From: Nannocystis sp.
GTDB lineage: Bacteria; Myxococcota_A; Polyangia; Nannocystales; Nannocystaceae
Length of the DNA stretch: 64,000 nt
Assembly: GCF_016714285.1 (NCBI RefSeq)
Contig: NZ_JADJNN010000010.1
Span: 62,001 to 126,000 of the forward strand
Reading direction: 5' to 3'
Position 1 is the first letter of the stretch. Each line of letters begins with the position of its first letter. This document shows positions 19,591 to 29,239 of this stretch, piece after piece. The notes under the pieces were generated by a model that was not told the DNA's origin, made no database searches, and saw only the letters and a list, made by a program, of their open reading frames with translations. The position numbers were made by a program, and so were the translations under genes.

Positions 19591-20477
19591 CCCGCCTCGC
19601 TGTCCTTCTTGTTGCGCTTGGGCTCGAACTCCGCGCTGGTCAGCTTGCGCATGGCGATCTGCATCCCGCTCGGCATCGGAAAGCCGCCGATCAAGACGCT
19701 CGAATCGCCGAGCGTGATGGCCCCGACCGGCGGTCCGACCGCGGGGTCCTTCCCCATCGCCGCCGACAGCGCGCTCGCAGCCGCGTCCGAGGCGGCCTGC
19801 GCGGCCATATCGAGCACCGCCATCCCGGCCGAGAGCGCGTAGGCCGAGGCCGTCGCCGAGTCACCGGCGATCGCGGCGCCGGCCGCGTCCTCGGTATCCG
19901 CGACGATGCCCGCGACCTGCGCGACCTGCCCAGCCTTCCCCATCACCTTCATGCCCTGCATCGCCGCCTTGGTGAGCGCCGCGATCGCGCCGCGGGCCAG
20001 CCATCCCTTCGGCGGCCAGCAATGCATGGTGACGTCGATCGCCCGGGCTGCCCGCGCACCACCGATGAATACCTTCGACGATCCGGTGAAGATCTCGAAG
20101 CCGGGCACGTAGCCCAGGCAGGTCGGAGACAGGCCGACGTCGCCGCAGCGCGCCGCGGGCAGGCTGCCGATCAAGACGGTCACGCAGCACCCGAGCGCCA
20201 CGGCGCCGAGCGGCGGCAGCGGCACGCCGAAGCTCGGTGGATGCGGATGCGCGTGCGGCAGCCCGAGCACCAGGGAGCCCAACGTCGCCGCCGGGAACGA
20301 CGGCAACGCCTTGGAAATGCCGTCCGTCAGCTTGGCGATCCCCATGTTGATCGCGTCGGTCGGCGCGCTGACCAGCTGCATCGCCTTGCCGAGCCCCTCC
20401 TGCAGCATGCGCGCCGGACTGGGTGGCTTCTCGGCCTTGGCCGCTCGCATCGTCTGGCTACCGACGTTCGAGCCCAT
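19566..20477 (-). CDS. PAAR-domain spike tip protein
   Basis: The protein has 303 residues. Two PAAR half-motifs are visible: TVLIGSLPAARCGD with VFIGGARAARAID at about 100-160, and GAITLGDSSVLIGGFPMPSG near 245-280. Between them lies an Ala-rich hydrophobic segment (about 170-235), which in many PAAR-Rhs pairs helps effector insertion. The N-terminus is helical and Pro-rich (PHAHPHPPS). It would cap VgrG and carry the Rhs protein encoded next. Its start overlaps the upstream adaptor gene by 20 bases and its end overlaps Rhs, so the genes are translationally coupled. Confidence 0.85.
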   Translation of the reverse strand: MGSNVGSQTMRAAKAEKPPSPARMLQEGLGKAMQLVSAPTDAINMGIAKLTDGISKALPSFPAATLGSLVLGLPHAHPHPPSFGVPLPPLGAVALGCCVTVLIGSLPAARCGDVGLSPTCLGYVPGFEIFTGSSKVFIGGARAARAIDVTMHCWPPKGWLARGAIAALTKAAMQGMKVMGKAGQVAQVAGIVADTEDAAGAAIAGDSATASAYALSAGMAVLDMAAQAASDAAASALSAAMGKDPAVGPPVGAITLGDSSVLIGGFPMPSGMQIAMRKLTSAEFEPKRNKKDSEAGCTECPKK

Positions 20478-21645
20478 GGCCCCCTCCTAGCACGGCGTCG
20501 ATCGATCGTCGCAGCGCGGCGGGCAGCCCGTGGTTGCGACTCGCCTGGAGATGCGGTCGCAGCTCCGCCACCAGCTGGTCGCGGTCGTTGTCGCGGGCCA
20601 CCTCGGCCGCCGCGAGGAAGCTGGCGGCCCAGACCTCGGGCGCCGCTCCACGCCGCTGCTGCGCGAGCCCGCGTCCGAGCAGCGACGTGGCTTGTGTCTC
20701 GGGCTCGGGGATCATTCGCGCCAGTTGTTGCGCCCCGTCGAAGAACACCTCCGCGTCGACGACGCGACCCATGGCGAAATAGAGGTCAGCGAGGTGGCGT
20801 GTGATCATGAGCAAGACGATCGGAGCCTCCGCGTCGCTGGCCGGCACCAGGGCGCGCTCATACCATTCGATCGCCGGAGCACTACGCTTCTCGATGCGCT
20901 CGATGTCACCGAGCCCGCTGAGCGCCAACGCGGCCAGGACCGGACTCTTGAGCGCCTGCGCCTCGCCGTAGAGGGCGTCGAGCCGCCGCTGCGCCGGCTC
21001 GAAGCGACGGTGCCCCACATCCAGCATCGCCGCCTCGAGCAGCGCCTGCGCCCGCTGCTGCCGCGGCAACGACGGATCTTCGGCCTCCATCGCGGCGCTC
21101 TTCGCGAGCGCCGCGGAGGACAAGTCGAAGTGCAGCGTCCGCACGAAACGTGGCAGCGGCCACGGCTCACCGGCGGCGTGCACGAAGATCCGCAGCCGGC
21201 GAAACCAGGGGGGCACGCCGCCAGGATCGCTCAGGCCTCGCACCAGCTCGGTATATGCGCGCTCGTCCACGACCTCGAGTGGACACAAGATGACGACCAG
21301 CCTCGGGGTGTCGCGGCCGCGAGGCAACAGCTCGCGTGCGCGTTCCAGGGCGGACTTGAGCTGCGCCGCGGCGCCCGGGCAATCGCGTGCGAGCGCGGGC
21401 GCGGCTCCGTGGGCCGCTCGCTCGCTCGCCTCGATCCGCTCCGTGATCACCTCGACGTATGCCTCTGCGGTTGTGAACGGGTGGGGAAAGCTCAGGAACA
21501 CGTCCGTGGAGCTCGCCTCGGAACCGTGGAGCAGGCGGTACACAAAGGGCAGCTGCTCGCGGGCGCCGCGCAGGACGCAGACACCGTGCTCCGGGTCGCC
21601 CAGGAAGCCCGCCAGTTCGCCGCGAAGCTCTTGCAATAGCCGCAA
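20458..21645 (-). CDS. TPR-containing protein, candidate VgrG-PAAR loading adaptor
   Basis: The protein has 395 residues from a TTG at 21645, nine bases after vgrG1. The first 200 residues form a mixed domain with LVVILCPLEVVDERAYTEL, resembling an ATPase-like fold without any P-loop. The C-terminal part has TPR-like helices (ALEAAMLDVGHRRFEPAQRR, LSGLGDIERIEKRSAPAIEW, LADLYFAMGRVVDAE). I do not recognise a named family. Location between vgrG and PAAR is where DUF4123 or Eag adaptors normally sit, so a cargo-loading role is plausible but inferred. Confidence 0.5.
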   Translation of the reverse strand: MRLLQELRGELAGFLGDPEHGVCVLRGAREQLPFVYRLLHGSEASSTDVFLSFPHPFTTAEAYVEVITERIEASERAAHGAAPALARDCPGAAAQLKSALERARELLPRGRDTPRLVVILCPLEVVDERAYTELVRGLSDPGGVPPWFRRLRIFVHAAGEPWPLPRFVRTLHFDLSSAALAKSAAMEAEDPSLPRQQRAQALLEAAMLDVGHRRFEPAQRRLDALYGEAQALKSPVLAALALSGLGDIERIEKRSAPAIEWYERALVPASDAEAPIVLLMITRHLADLYFAMGRVVDAEVFFDGAQQLARMIPEPETQATSLLGRGLAQQRRGAAPEVWAASFLAAAEVARDNDRDQLVAELRPHLQASRNHGLPAALRRSIDAVLGGGHGLERR

Positions 21646-21654
21646 CGTTTCGCC

Positions 21655-23944
21655 TCAGTTGATCTTGATGAGCGCGCCAGAGATCTCATGCATGCCGATC
21701 GCCGTGCTGGTGATCTTGGGGCCGGACACCGTGATTCCGTCCGCCTTGATCGTGATCGCGCTGCCGCCGACCTGAAGCGTGATCTCCTCGCCAGCCGTGA
21801 TCACGACCTTGTTCGCGCCGACGTCGACGCCGACGCCGCCGCTGATGTGTACTCCGAGCGGCGCGGCGACCAGGACGTCCATCATCGACCCGAGCGAAGC
21901 GCGCTGGAAGCTGCCGAGGGAGAGCGTGCTGGCGATCGAGTTGATAGAGACGCTCTGCAGCGCGACCGCGGTCAGCGTCGCGGTGTCCGAGGACAGGGAC
22001 ACGTCCTTCGACGCCGACGCCTTGAACGTCGCGGTGTTGGCCCGGAGCGAGACGTCGGTCTCCGCCGTCACCGACACGGACGCGGTCTTGGCAGTGAGGC
22101 TCATCTCTGTCTGCGCGGTGAGGCTGATGTTGGCATCGGTCGACGTCTCCGTGATCCCCTGCTTGACCGTCACCGAGCGCGAGCCCGTCTTCACGTCCAG
22201 CGAGCTGTTTCCGGTCAGGACCGTGACGCCGCGGTCCATCTCGATCGACGTGGTGCTCTTCCCCGTTGTCACCGTCAGCGACTCGTCTCCCTCGCTGACC
22301 GTGACGCTCCGATTCTTGGTGATGGTGAAGGACTGGTTGCCGCCCACAGAGAAGGTCTGGTTGGCCGTGACGGTGCGGCTGTTGTCGTTGAGCACGACCT
22401 CGTTGAGGTCCTTCTGCGCGTGGAGGAACACCTCCTCCTGGCCCTTGCGGTCCTCGAAACGCAACTCGTTGAAGCCGCCACCACCGAGTGAAGAGTCGGA
22501 CTTGATGGTGGTCTTCGTCTTGTCCGCGGGCAGCGGATAAGGGGGCTTGTTGTCGCCGTGGTACACGCGGCCGGTCACGACGGGGCGGTCGGGGTCACCT
22601 TCGATGAAATCGACCAGCACCTCGTGGCCGATGCGGGGCAGGAACATGCTGCCCCAGCCGTTGCCCGCCCATAGCTGGCTGACACGGACCCAGCACGAGC
22701 TGGTCTCGTTGTACCGGGTCCGTGCGGTCCCAGTGGAATTGGATCTTCACACGCCCGTGCTCGTCGGTATAGACCTCCTCGCCCTCGGGGCCGACCACAG
22801 TGGCGGTCTGCAGGCCGCGCATGACGGGGCGGTGGGTCGCAGCTTCGGCGCGGAACGGCTGGGCGCGCTCGGTGACCGTGAATTCGTTGCTGTAGCTGAA
22901 CTCACCCGCAGCGTCTTGGTCGAGCACCTGGGGTTGATTGCCGGCGTGGCTGACCTGAATGACGCGGTAGTCGCCGTCGAGATCATGGCGGGGGTGACCG
23001 ATCAGCTTCAAGGTGTGCCCGGCCGTGATGCGCGGGCAATCGCTGCTGCCGGCGCCAGCCCGGCGCTGCGCCTGGAGGGCTTCGAGTCCTGGCAATTTGG
23101 CTTGCGTCTTGCCCTGATGCGCGCCGGCCTGCCCGGGGTCCTGGTACTCGCCCGGGTATTGATAGACCTCGAGCTCGGCGCGGGCCTTGGCCTCCTCCGC
23201 GGCAGCCATGGGGAGCCCCGGCTTGTGAAGGTTGAAGTCGCGGAGCGAGACCTTGCCCGGGCGCACGCGCTCGCCGAAGCGAAACTCTGTCACGTGCTCG
23301 CGGTCCGCGACCATGCCTCCGGGCGGGCTGAACCACAACGCGGGCGACCCGGCGATCGGCGGATGGGCCCCGGAGTGGTCGGCCATCACGAGCACGTGCT
23401 TGTCGGCGCTGTGCTCGAAGAAGTAGAAGATGCCGTCCTCCTCCATCAGACGGCTGATGAATCCGAGGTCGGATTCGCGGTATTGCACGCAGTAGTTGCG
23501 CGGGGCGTACTCGCCGAGCAGGTCGAGGCGAAAGCCCTCGGCCGCGAGTCCAGCCTGCGTCAGGACCTCCTTCAAGATGTCGGGGGTGCCCAGGTCCTGA
23601 AAGATGCGGCAGTCATGGCGGTGCTGCAGGCGCCAGATCCACGGCACGAGCTGGGCCTCGTAGAGCTGGAGATGGCGCGACTGGCCAACGTACTCGAAGG
23701 ACGAGATCACGCCCGAGATGAAGCGTGGCGCCTCGATGCCGCCGATCTTGAGGACCCCCGGCTTGTCGACGATGGCGGCGAGGTCGACCTCCCCGCCAGC
23801 AAGCTCGGAGTGAAACTCGAACAGGCCCGACAGGCCCTCGCGCCCGAAGAATCGCAAGACCCGCAGCTCACCGCCGCCCGCCGCCTCGAAGGTGAAGAGC
23901 GGCTGGTCGCCGAGGAGCGTGCGAAGGAATGACATCAAGCTCAC
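21655..23944 (-). CDS. vgrG: T6SS spike VgrG (copy 1), frameshifted near 22716
   Basis: The gp27-like part begins at a GTG at 23944 (or ATG 23935) with SFLRTLLGDQPLFTFE and contains FFGREGLSGLFEF and RNYCVQYRESDLGFISRLM. The gp5 OB-fold reads IGHEVLVDFIEGDPDRPVVTG. A long beta-helix follows, with regular Thr/Ser repeats (SVTVSEGDESLTVTTG) to the stop at 21655. Between FHWDRTDP and YNETSSCWVRVSQLW the frame changes by +1 near 22716. Joined length is about 763 residues, normal for VgrG. It heads the operon vgrG, adaptor, PAAR, Rhs, immunity. A second, very similar N-terminal half lies at 24830-26193. Confidence 0.88.
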
Positions 23945-24062
23945 TGCGAATTATCCTGTAGATTCAGGTAAACATCATCGCAGCGCTTCGACAAGCAGCA
24001 ATCTGCATGGCGTCTTCCGACGGCAACCCCAATCAGGGTTGGGTTGTCCCTTCTTACCACCC

Positions 24063-24366
24063 CTACCGAACCCCGACACCGGTCGGCGGTACCGAGGGTG
24101 CCTCCCAGAACTCGATCCGCAGGGCCCCGAAGTAGCACGTTCCCTCGCAAGAGAATCCGTTCCATAGATCGGCGTGCCCTGTGGCGCCCGTGATCCCTCC
24201 GCGGAACAGGATGATACCTCGCATACCCGAAGCTGCTCGCTTCACGTTTGGGCGGCGCGAACGGAGGCCCATAGGTCTTACTGAGATATGCGCTCAGCTC
24301 ATCCACGCTGTAGATGTACCACCGCTTATTCTTGTCGCTGATCACCCTTGGTGACTTCGAATAGGG
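24063..24366 (-). pseudogene. Tae4-like amidase effector, C-terminal half only, frameshifted near 24234
   Basis: Read on the minus strand, DKNKRWYIYSVDELSAYL and KTYGPP are followed after one frame change by GMRGIILFRGG, TGATGHADLWNG and YFGALRIEFWEA. That is the C-terminal half of Tae4, the T6SS peptidoglycan amidase; the GHxDLW His is one of its catalytic pair. The N-terminal half with the catalytic Cys is missing, and the fragment abuts and overlaps the truncated tail of vgrG2. No Tai4-like immunity gene follows. I read it as a deletion remnant of a vgrG-linked effector. Confidence 0.65.
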
Positions 24367-26193
24367 CAAAGCCGTCGGTCAACTCCATGAACGAGCTGGT
24401 GCGCATGGTCAGCTTGGTCGGCGGGACCGGCAGCACCAGCGGCGGGATCGGGGGGATGAACGGGATGGAAGGGAACTTGAGGACCAGCGGCGGGGGTGGG
24501 GCCATCGTCACCGTGTGCTCGATTCCCACGGTGGTGGCATCACTGGTGGCGACGTTGACCGTTCGAGCCGCGCCGACGCTGACTGTCTCGCTGCCGCCGA
24601 CCGAGGAGGTGCGGCTGGCACCGACGGTCTCGGTCAGGCAATTGAGGATGAAGGTGTTCCAGTCCTTCTGAGCGTGCAGAAAGACCTCCTCCTGGCCCTT
24701 GCGGTCCTCGAAGCGGAGCTCGTTGTAGCCGCCGCCGCCGATGGAGGAGTCGGACTTGATGGTGGTCTTGGTCTTGTCGGCCGGGAGCGGGTAGGGGGGC
24801 TTGTTGTCGCCGTGGTAGACGCGGCCGGTGATCACCGGCCGGTCGGGGTCGCCCTCGATGAAATCGACCAGCACCTCGTGGCCGATGCGCGGGATGAACA
24901 TGGCGCCCCAGCCATTGCCGGCCCACAGCTGGCTGACCCGCACCCAGCACGAGCTCGACTCGTTGTAGGGTCCTTGCGGTCCCAGTGAAACTGGACCTTC
25001 ACGCGGCCGTGCTCGTCGGTATAGACCTCCTCGCCCTCGGGCCCGACGACCGTGGCCGTCTGCAGGCCCCTCATGATCGGCCGCCGGGTCACGGGCTCGG
25101 CGCGGTAAGGTTGTGCGCGCTCGGTCGCCGTGAATTGGTTGCTGTAGCTGAACTCGCCAGAAGCGTCCTGGTCGAGGGCCTGGGGCTGCTCGCCGACGTG
25201 ACTGACCTGCGTGATGCGATACTCACCGTCGAGGTCGTGGCGCGGGTGTCCGACCATCTTCATGGTGTGCCCGGCGGTGATGCGCGGACAATCGCTGCTA
25301 CCGGAGCCGGCGCGGCGGTGGGCCTGGAGCGCCTCCAATCGGAGCTTGGCCTGAGACTTTCCCTGGTGGGACCCGCCCTGGCCCGGGTCCTGATACTCCC
25401 CCGGGTATTGATAGATCTCGAGCTCGGCCCGGGCTTTGGCGACGTCCATGGCCTCCATCGGCAAACCTGGTTTGTGGAGGTTGAAGTCGCGGAGGGACAC
25501 CTTCCCGGGGCGCACCCGCTCGCCAAAGCGAAAGTCCTGAATATGCTCACGATCGGCGACCATGCCGCCCGGTGGGTTGAACCATAGGACGGGTGAGCCC
25601 GGTATCGGCGGGTGAGCGCCCGGGTGGTCGGCCATCACGAGCACGTGCTTGTCAGCGCTGTGTTCAAAGAAGTAATAGAGGCCGTCCTCCTCCATGAGGC
25701 GGCTGAGGAACGCGAGGTCCGACTCGCGGTACTGCACGCAGTAGTTGCGTGGGGCATACTCACCGAGCAGATCGAAGCGAAAGCCCTCGGTCGACAGGCC
25801 GGCCGTGGTCAGGGCCGCCTTGATGATGTCGGGCGTGTTTTGGTCCTGAAAGATGCGGCAGTCGTGTCGGTGCTGCAGCCGCCAGATCCACGGAACCAGC
25901 TGGGCTTCGTAGAGTTGGAGGTGGCGCGACTGGCCGATATACTCGAAAGAGGAGATCACACCCGAGACGAAGCGCGGCGTCTCGAGCCCGTCGATCTTGA
26001 GCACTCCGGGCGTGTCGACGATGGCGGCGAGATCGACCTCGCCACCGGCGAGCTCGAGGTGAAAGTCGAACAGTCCCGACAGGCTCTCGCGGCCGAAGAA
26101 ACGCACGACTCGCAGCTCGGCCCCCGCCGCAGCCTCGAAGGTGAAGAGCGGCTGGTTGCCGAGGAGCGCGCGGAGAAACGACATCAAGCTCAT
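24326..26193 (-). CDS. vgrG: T6SS spike VgrG (copy 2), frameshifted near 24965 and lacking a normal beta-helix
   Basis: It starts at the ATG at 26193 (SLMSFLRALLGNQPLFTFE). The gp27 and gp5 parts are nearly identical in sequence to copy 1. The frame changes by -1 near 24965, between FHWDRKDP and YNESSSCWVRVSQLW, the same hinge as in copy 1. After the OB-fold only a short helix repeat remains (SVGGSETVSVGAARTVNV), followed by a Pro-rich stretch (KFPSIPFIPPIPPLVLPVPP) and an odd tail that stops at 24326 inside the Tae4 remnant. At about 622 joined residues it is shorter than copy 1. A 3' deletion that fused it to the Tae4 fragment is likely. Confidence 0.8.
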
Positions 26194-26338
26194 GAGGGTT
26201 CGTCCTGGGCGTACGCAAACACTATCGTGCCCGCGCGACAAGCCCCAACGGGGATTGCCCGGTTTGTGCAGGCCCAATCGAGGTTGGTGATTGGCGCTTG
26301 ACGAAAAATCCGTATCGTCGCTGGCGCGCGGTACCAAG

Positions 26339-27590
26339 ATGCGGTCGATGCAGATCACGGTGGTCGATCACAAGACGCGGCGGACCGTGTGCGAACGCCT
26401 CTTCGACGTGTTCCCGGTGCGGATCGGCCGCGATAACGGGAACGACGTCGTCCTACCGTTCCCGTTCGTCTCGGCCTGGCACGCCGAGGTCCGCAGCGAC
26501 GGCGAGGCGCTGCGCCTGTGCGATCTGGGGGCGACCAACGGGCTCTTCATCGGCCCGCGCCGCATCGCTGGTGGGGGCGCGGTGCCTCTCCACGATCGTC
26601 TGGTCGTCACGGTCGGCGAGCTCGAGCTGCGCCTCGAGATCCCCCGCCCCGATGCTCCGGCCGAGCCGACGGAGAGCGACGACCTCCCGCGCCTCCCCGG
26701 GGGCGCAGCGCCCCGCGGCGCTGCCGCAACGTCCGGCAGCATCGGCGAAGCCCTCCCCAGCTTCGCCACCGATGACACCGACTTCGCCGCCCGCCTCGCT
26801 CGCCTCCAGACCTCGCTGCACGAGCTGCGGCCTCACCACGCCCAGCTCGAGGCTGCCCGGCGCGCCTGGGACGAGAACCTCGCCCGCAGCGTCCGAACCC
26901 TCGAGGCCAGCGGTGATCGCCAGGGCGTCAACATGCTCCTTCGCGAGTTCCCGGCGCGTGACCGCGGCGGCTTAGTCATGGTCGGCGCGGCCGACCCCTA
27001 CGCTGCCGCCGACGAGGAGCGCGGCGCCATCGTGCAGGCCGCCAGCGAATTGCTGCCGGGCCTGCGCGCGCCCACCGGCGAGGACGAGTCGCGCCGATTC
27101 CTGACCCGCATCATCGACGTGCTGCGGGTGTTCGCCGCCTGCACCCTCGAGCTGCAGCACGTGCGCGCCCTCCAGGCCGAGGAGCTCGGCGTCACCTGGG
27201 CCGACCCCAACGACCCGCTCGCCGCGCTCGCCACCCGCGGACGAGGTCCTGCGCTACCTGCTCGACTGGCGCGACACCGGCGAGAAGCGCAGCGAGGAGC
27301 TCGTGCGCGTCTTCGCCGGCCTCGTCGACCACCAGCGCTCATACATCCACTCCGCCCTCGAGGCCGCCCGAAGCGCCCTCAACTCGCTGTCCCCGGCGGA
27401 GGTCGAACGCGGCGCCGTCACCGGCTGGCCCAGCCGCGCCGCCGCCCTCTGGCGCCACTACACCACCGTCTACGCTGCGCTGCACAGCGAGACCCACGAC
27501 CACCTTACGCCGGCGTTCCGCGCGACCCTCCAGCGCGCCTACACCCAGGCTTTGGCCCGCGCCGGCATCGCCCACCACAAGGCCACATGA
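26339..27590 (+). CDS. T6SS FHA-domain protein, TagH-like, frameshifted near 27235
   Basis: It starts at the ATG at 26339 (a second ATG lies at 26348). Residues 1-105 form an FHA domain (VRIGRDNGNDVVLP, SAWHAEVRS, DLGATNGLFIG), which binds phosphothreonine. A linker follows, then a helical C-terminal domain of the kind found in TagH/ImpI FHA proteins (LRYLLDWRDTGEKRSEELVRVF, ending LQRAYTQAL). The frame changes once near 27235. Joined length is about 417 residues. FHA proteins often couple Thr phosphorylation to T6SS assembly; the kinases at 44-52 kb are possible partners, but that is inference. Its stop overlaps the next gene by ATGA. Confidence 0.78.
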
Positions 27591-28500
27591 CGCATCCCCG
27601 ACCGCTGCTCGCCATCTCCTTCATGCGTCCCTCTCGCTCGCCTGCCGCAGCGTCGGCACCCTGCCCGTGTGCCCCGCGACCCTCGTCAGCAGCGAGCGCG
27701 CCCTCGAGGCCGACACCCGCGTCTTGCCGCCAGCGCAGTGGCTCAGCCTGCTGGTCCGCGGCGTCGACCGCACGACCATGCTCCCGCCCGACGATCCCCA
27801 CGAATGCAGCAACCGACCCGTCGCCCTCGCGTGGCCCGACGAGCGCAGCGCCGCCATCGACCCACGCAGCACCGCCAAGCCGCTACCGTCGCGCCCATTG
27901 ACCGATGCCGACATGACCTTCGGCGAGGGCCCCGACGGACAGGTGCTGGTCTGGGCCCGCATCACCCAGTTCGACGACGGCACCGCGCTCGGCCCGGTCG
28001 CGCTCGCCCGCTGGGTCGAGCGCGGCGTCGAGATCCGCGGCATCGGCACTCTATGGGCCCCACAGCGCCGCGCGCGCCTCCGCATCGAGCCGCTCGGTGA
28101 AGACGCCCAGCTGCTCATCGCTGACGGCGAGCGCTGCACCAGCGACGACCTCAAGAGCTGCACCCACGAGATCTACCTCCTGCCCCTGGTCGAGCAGCGC
28201 TTCATGCAAGCCAACCTCTTCGTGGACGACGCCGCGATCGGCCCCGCCCGTGTCGTCATCACCGAGCGCCGCGTGACCACCCTGTCCGACGGTTGGGTCC
28301 GACGTTCTGACGTCCAGCGGCGCCTGCGGCTGAGCGGCAACACGACCGTGATCAACGAGGTCATCCGGATCCGCCTGTGCGATCCGACGAGCAAGCCCGA
28401 GCTGTGTCGGGAAGAATGGCGGGCCGAGGAGAACCGCACGCTGGCCTGGCAAGACGGCCGCTTCACGACCAGCCGCAGCGCCTGGGACGATACGCCCTGA
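27587..28500 (+). CDS. T6SS-operon lipoprotein of unknown family, frameshifted in the signal peptide near 27615
   Basis: The ATG at 27587 overlaps the previous stop. Reading MTHPRPLLAISF, changing frame near 27615, then SLSLACRSVGTLPVC gives a lipoprotein signal with lipobox LSLAC. The mature part (about 275 residues) contains WARITQFDDGTALGP and YLLPLVEQRFMQANLFVDD and looks like a periplasmic beta-rich protein. I do not recognise a family. Position between tagH and the FHA-CpaF gene suggests a T6SS accessory lipoprotein distinct from TssJ, which is encoded 2 kb downstream. Without the frame correction a GTG at 27667 would give a protein without signal peptide. Confidence 0.55.
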
Positions 28501-28515
28501 AGCGGCAATCGCACG

Positions 28516-29148
28516 TCATCGTCGATGTCGACCCCCCCCTCGCTACTACGGGTCTTGCGGGTCGGGCGGAACACGTCCTTGAAGATCTGCAGGTCGATCG
28601 TCTTGGCGCGACCGATCCGCCGCGGCGCCACCAGCACCTCATTGACCTCATTCATCGCCCGTTGGCGGCCCATCCGGAGGCGGTTACGCCGCAGTCGGTT
28701 GCGACGATACGAAAGGGGCTCTTTATACTGCTCGATCCGCGGGACCGCCACCAGCGTCCATCGATCGTACTCGGTCTGCACAAACCCGTAGGTGCACGCC
28801 GGGATCGTGCAAGAGTTCGAGAAGCTGACCCAGAACACCCGCATACCCCCCAGCTTGTTCTCCGCCAGCACCTTGCCCGGTGTTCCGCGCCGCAGCGTCT
28901 GCAGGTGCGGTCGCAGGGCGCCGCGGACCTTGATCTTGCGGCCCGACACGTCATAGTCCTCGGGGTCATTCAGCTGCGGGTAATACGACCGCAGCCTGCG
29001 GCTCAGGTACACCCGCAGCTCCGGACAGCGCCGCGCTCTCCTCGACCCGCGCCAACTCGACCGCCGTCAGGCTCTGACGCCGGGTGCAACCGCCGACGCT
29101 TGCCAGCGTCGCCCACAGGACCATCCATAGCGCTGTCCGCCGCGTCAT
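28516..29148 (-). CDS. lipoprotein of unknown family on opposite strand inside T6SS operon, frameshifted near 29027
   Basis: It starts at the ATG at 29148 with MTRRTALWMVLWATLASVGG and the lipobox VGGC. After a frame change near 29027 the mature part reads LRVYLSRRLRSYYPQ, GGMRVFWVSFSNSC and FVQTEYDRWTLVAVPRIEQY, followed by Arg-rich helices. A run of eight C on the plus strand (28532-28539) probably hides another indel; shifting there gives a stop at 28516. About 210 residues. No family recognised. It is divergent from the FHA-CpaF gene (91 bases) and convergent with the lipoprotein gene before it. It is an unusual antisense interruption of a T6SS gene run. Confidence 0.5.
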
Positions 29149-29239
29149 CGCTATCGGTGGTAGCCGCAGCGTGCAGCGCCGTCAAACCCAACTGGACTTG
29201 CATATTGTCAGGCCGACGATTCCGCGGTCTGTTGTCCTC

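Noticed and set aside
22690..24985. programmed ribosomal frameshifting in vgrG
   Set aside because: The shifts have opposite sign in the two copies and no slippery heptamer is seen, so a shared recoding signal is unlikely; kept only as an observation to verify.
28173..28500. extension of the minus-strand lipoprotein to 28173
   Set aside because: The extension is antisense to the well-formed 3' end of the plus-strand lipoprotein gene and follows an eight-base homopolymer, so an indel hiding the true stop near 28516 is more likely.
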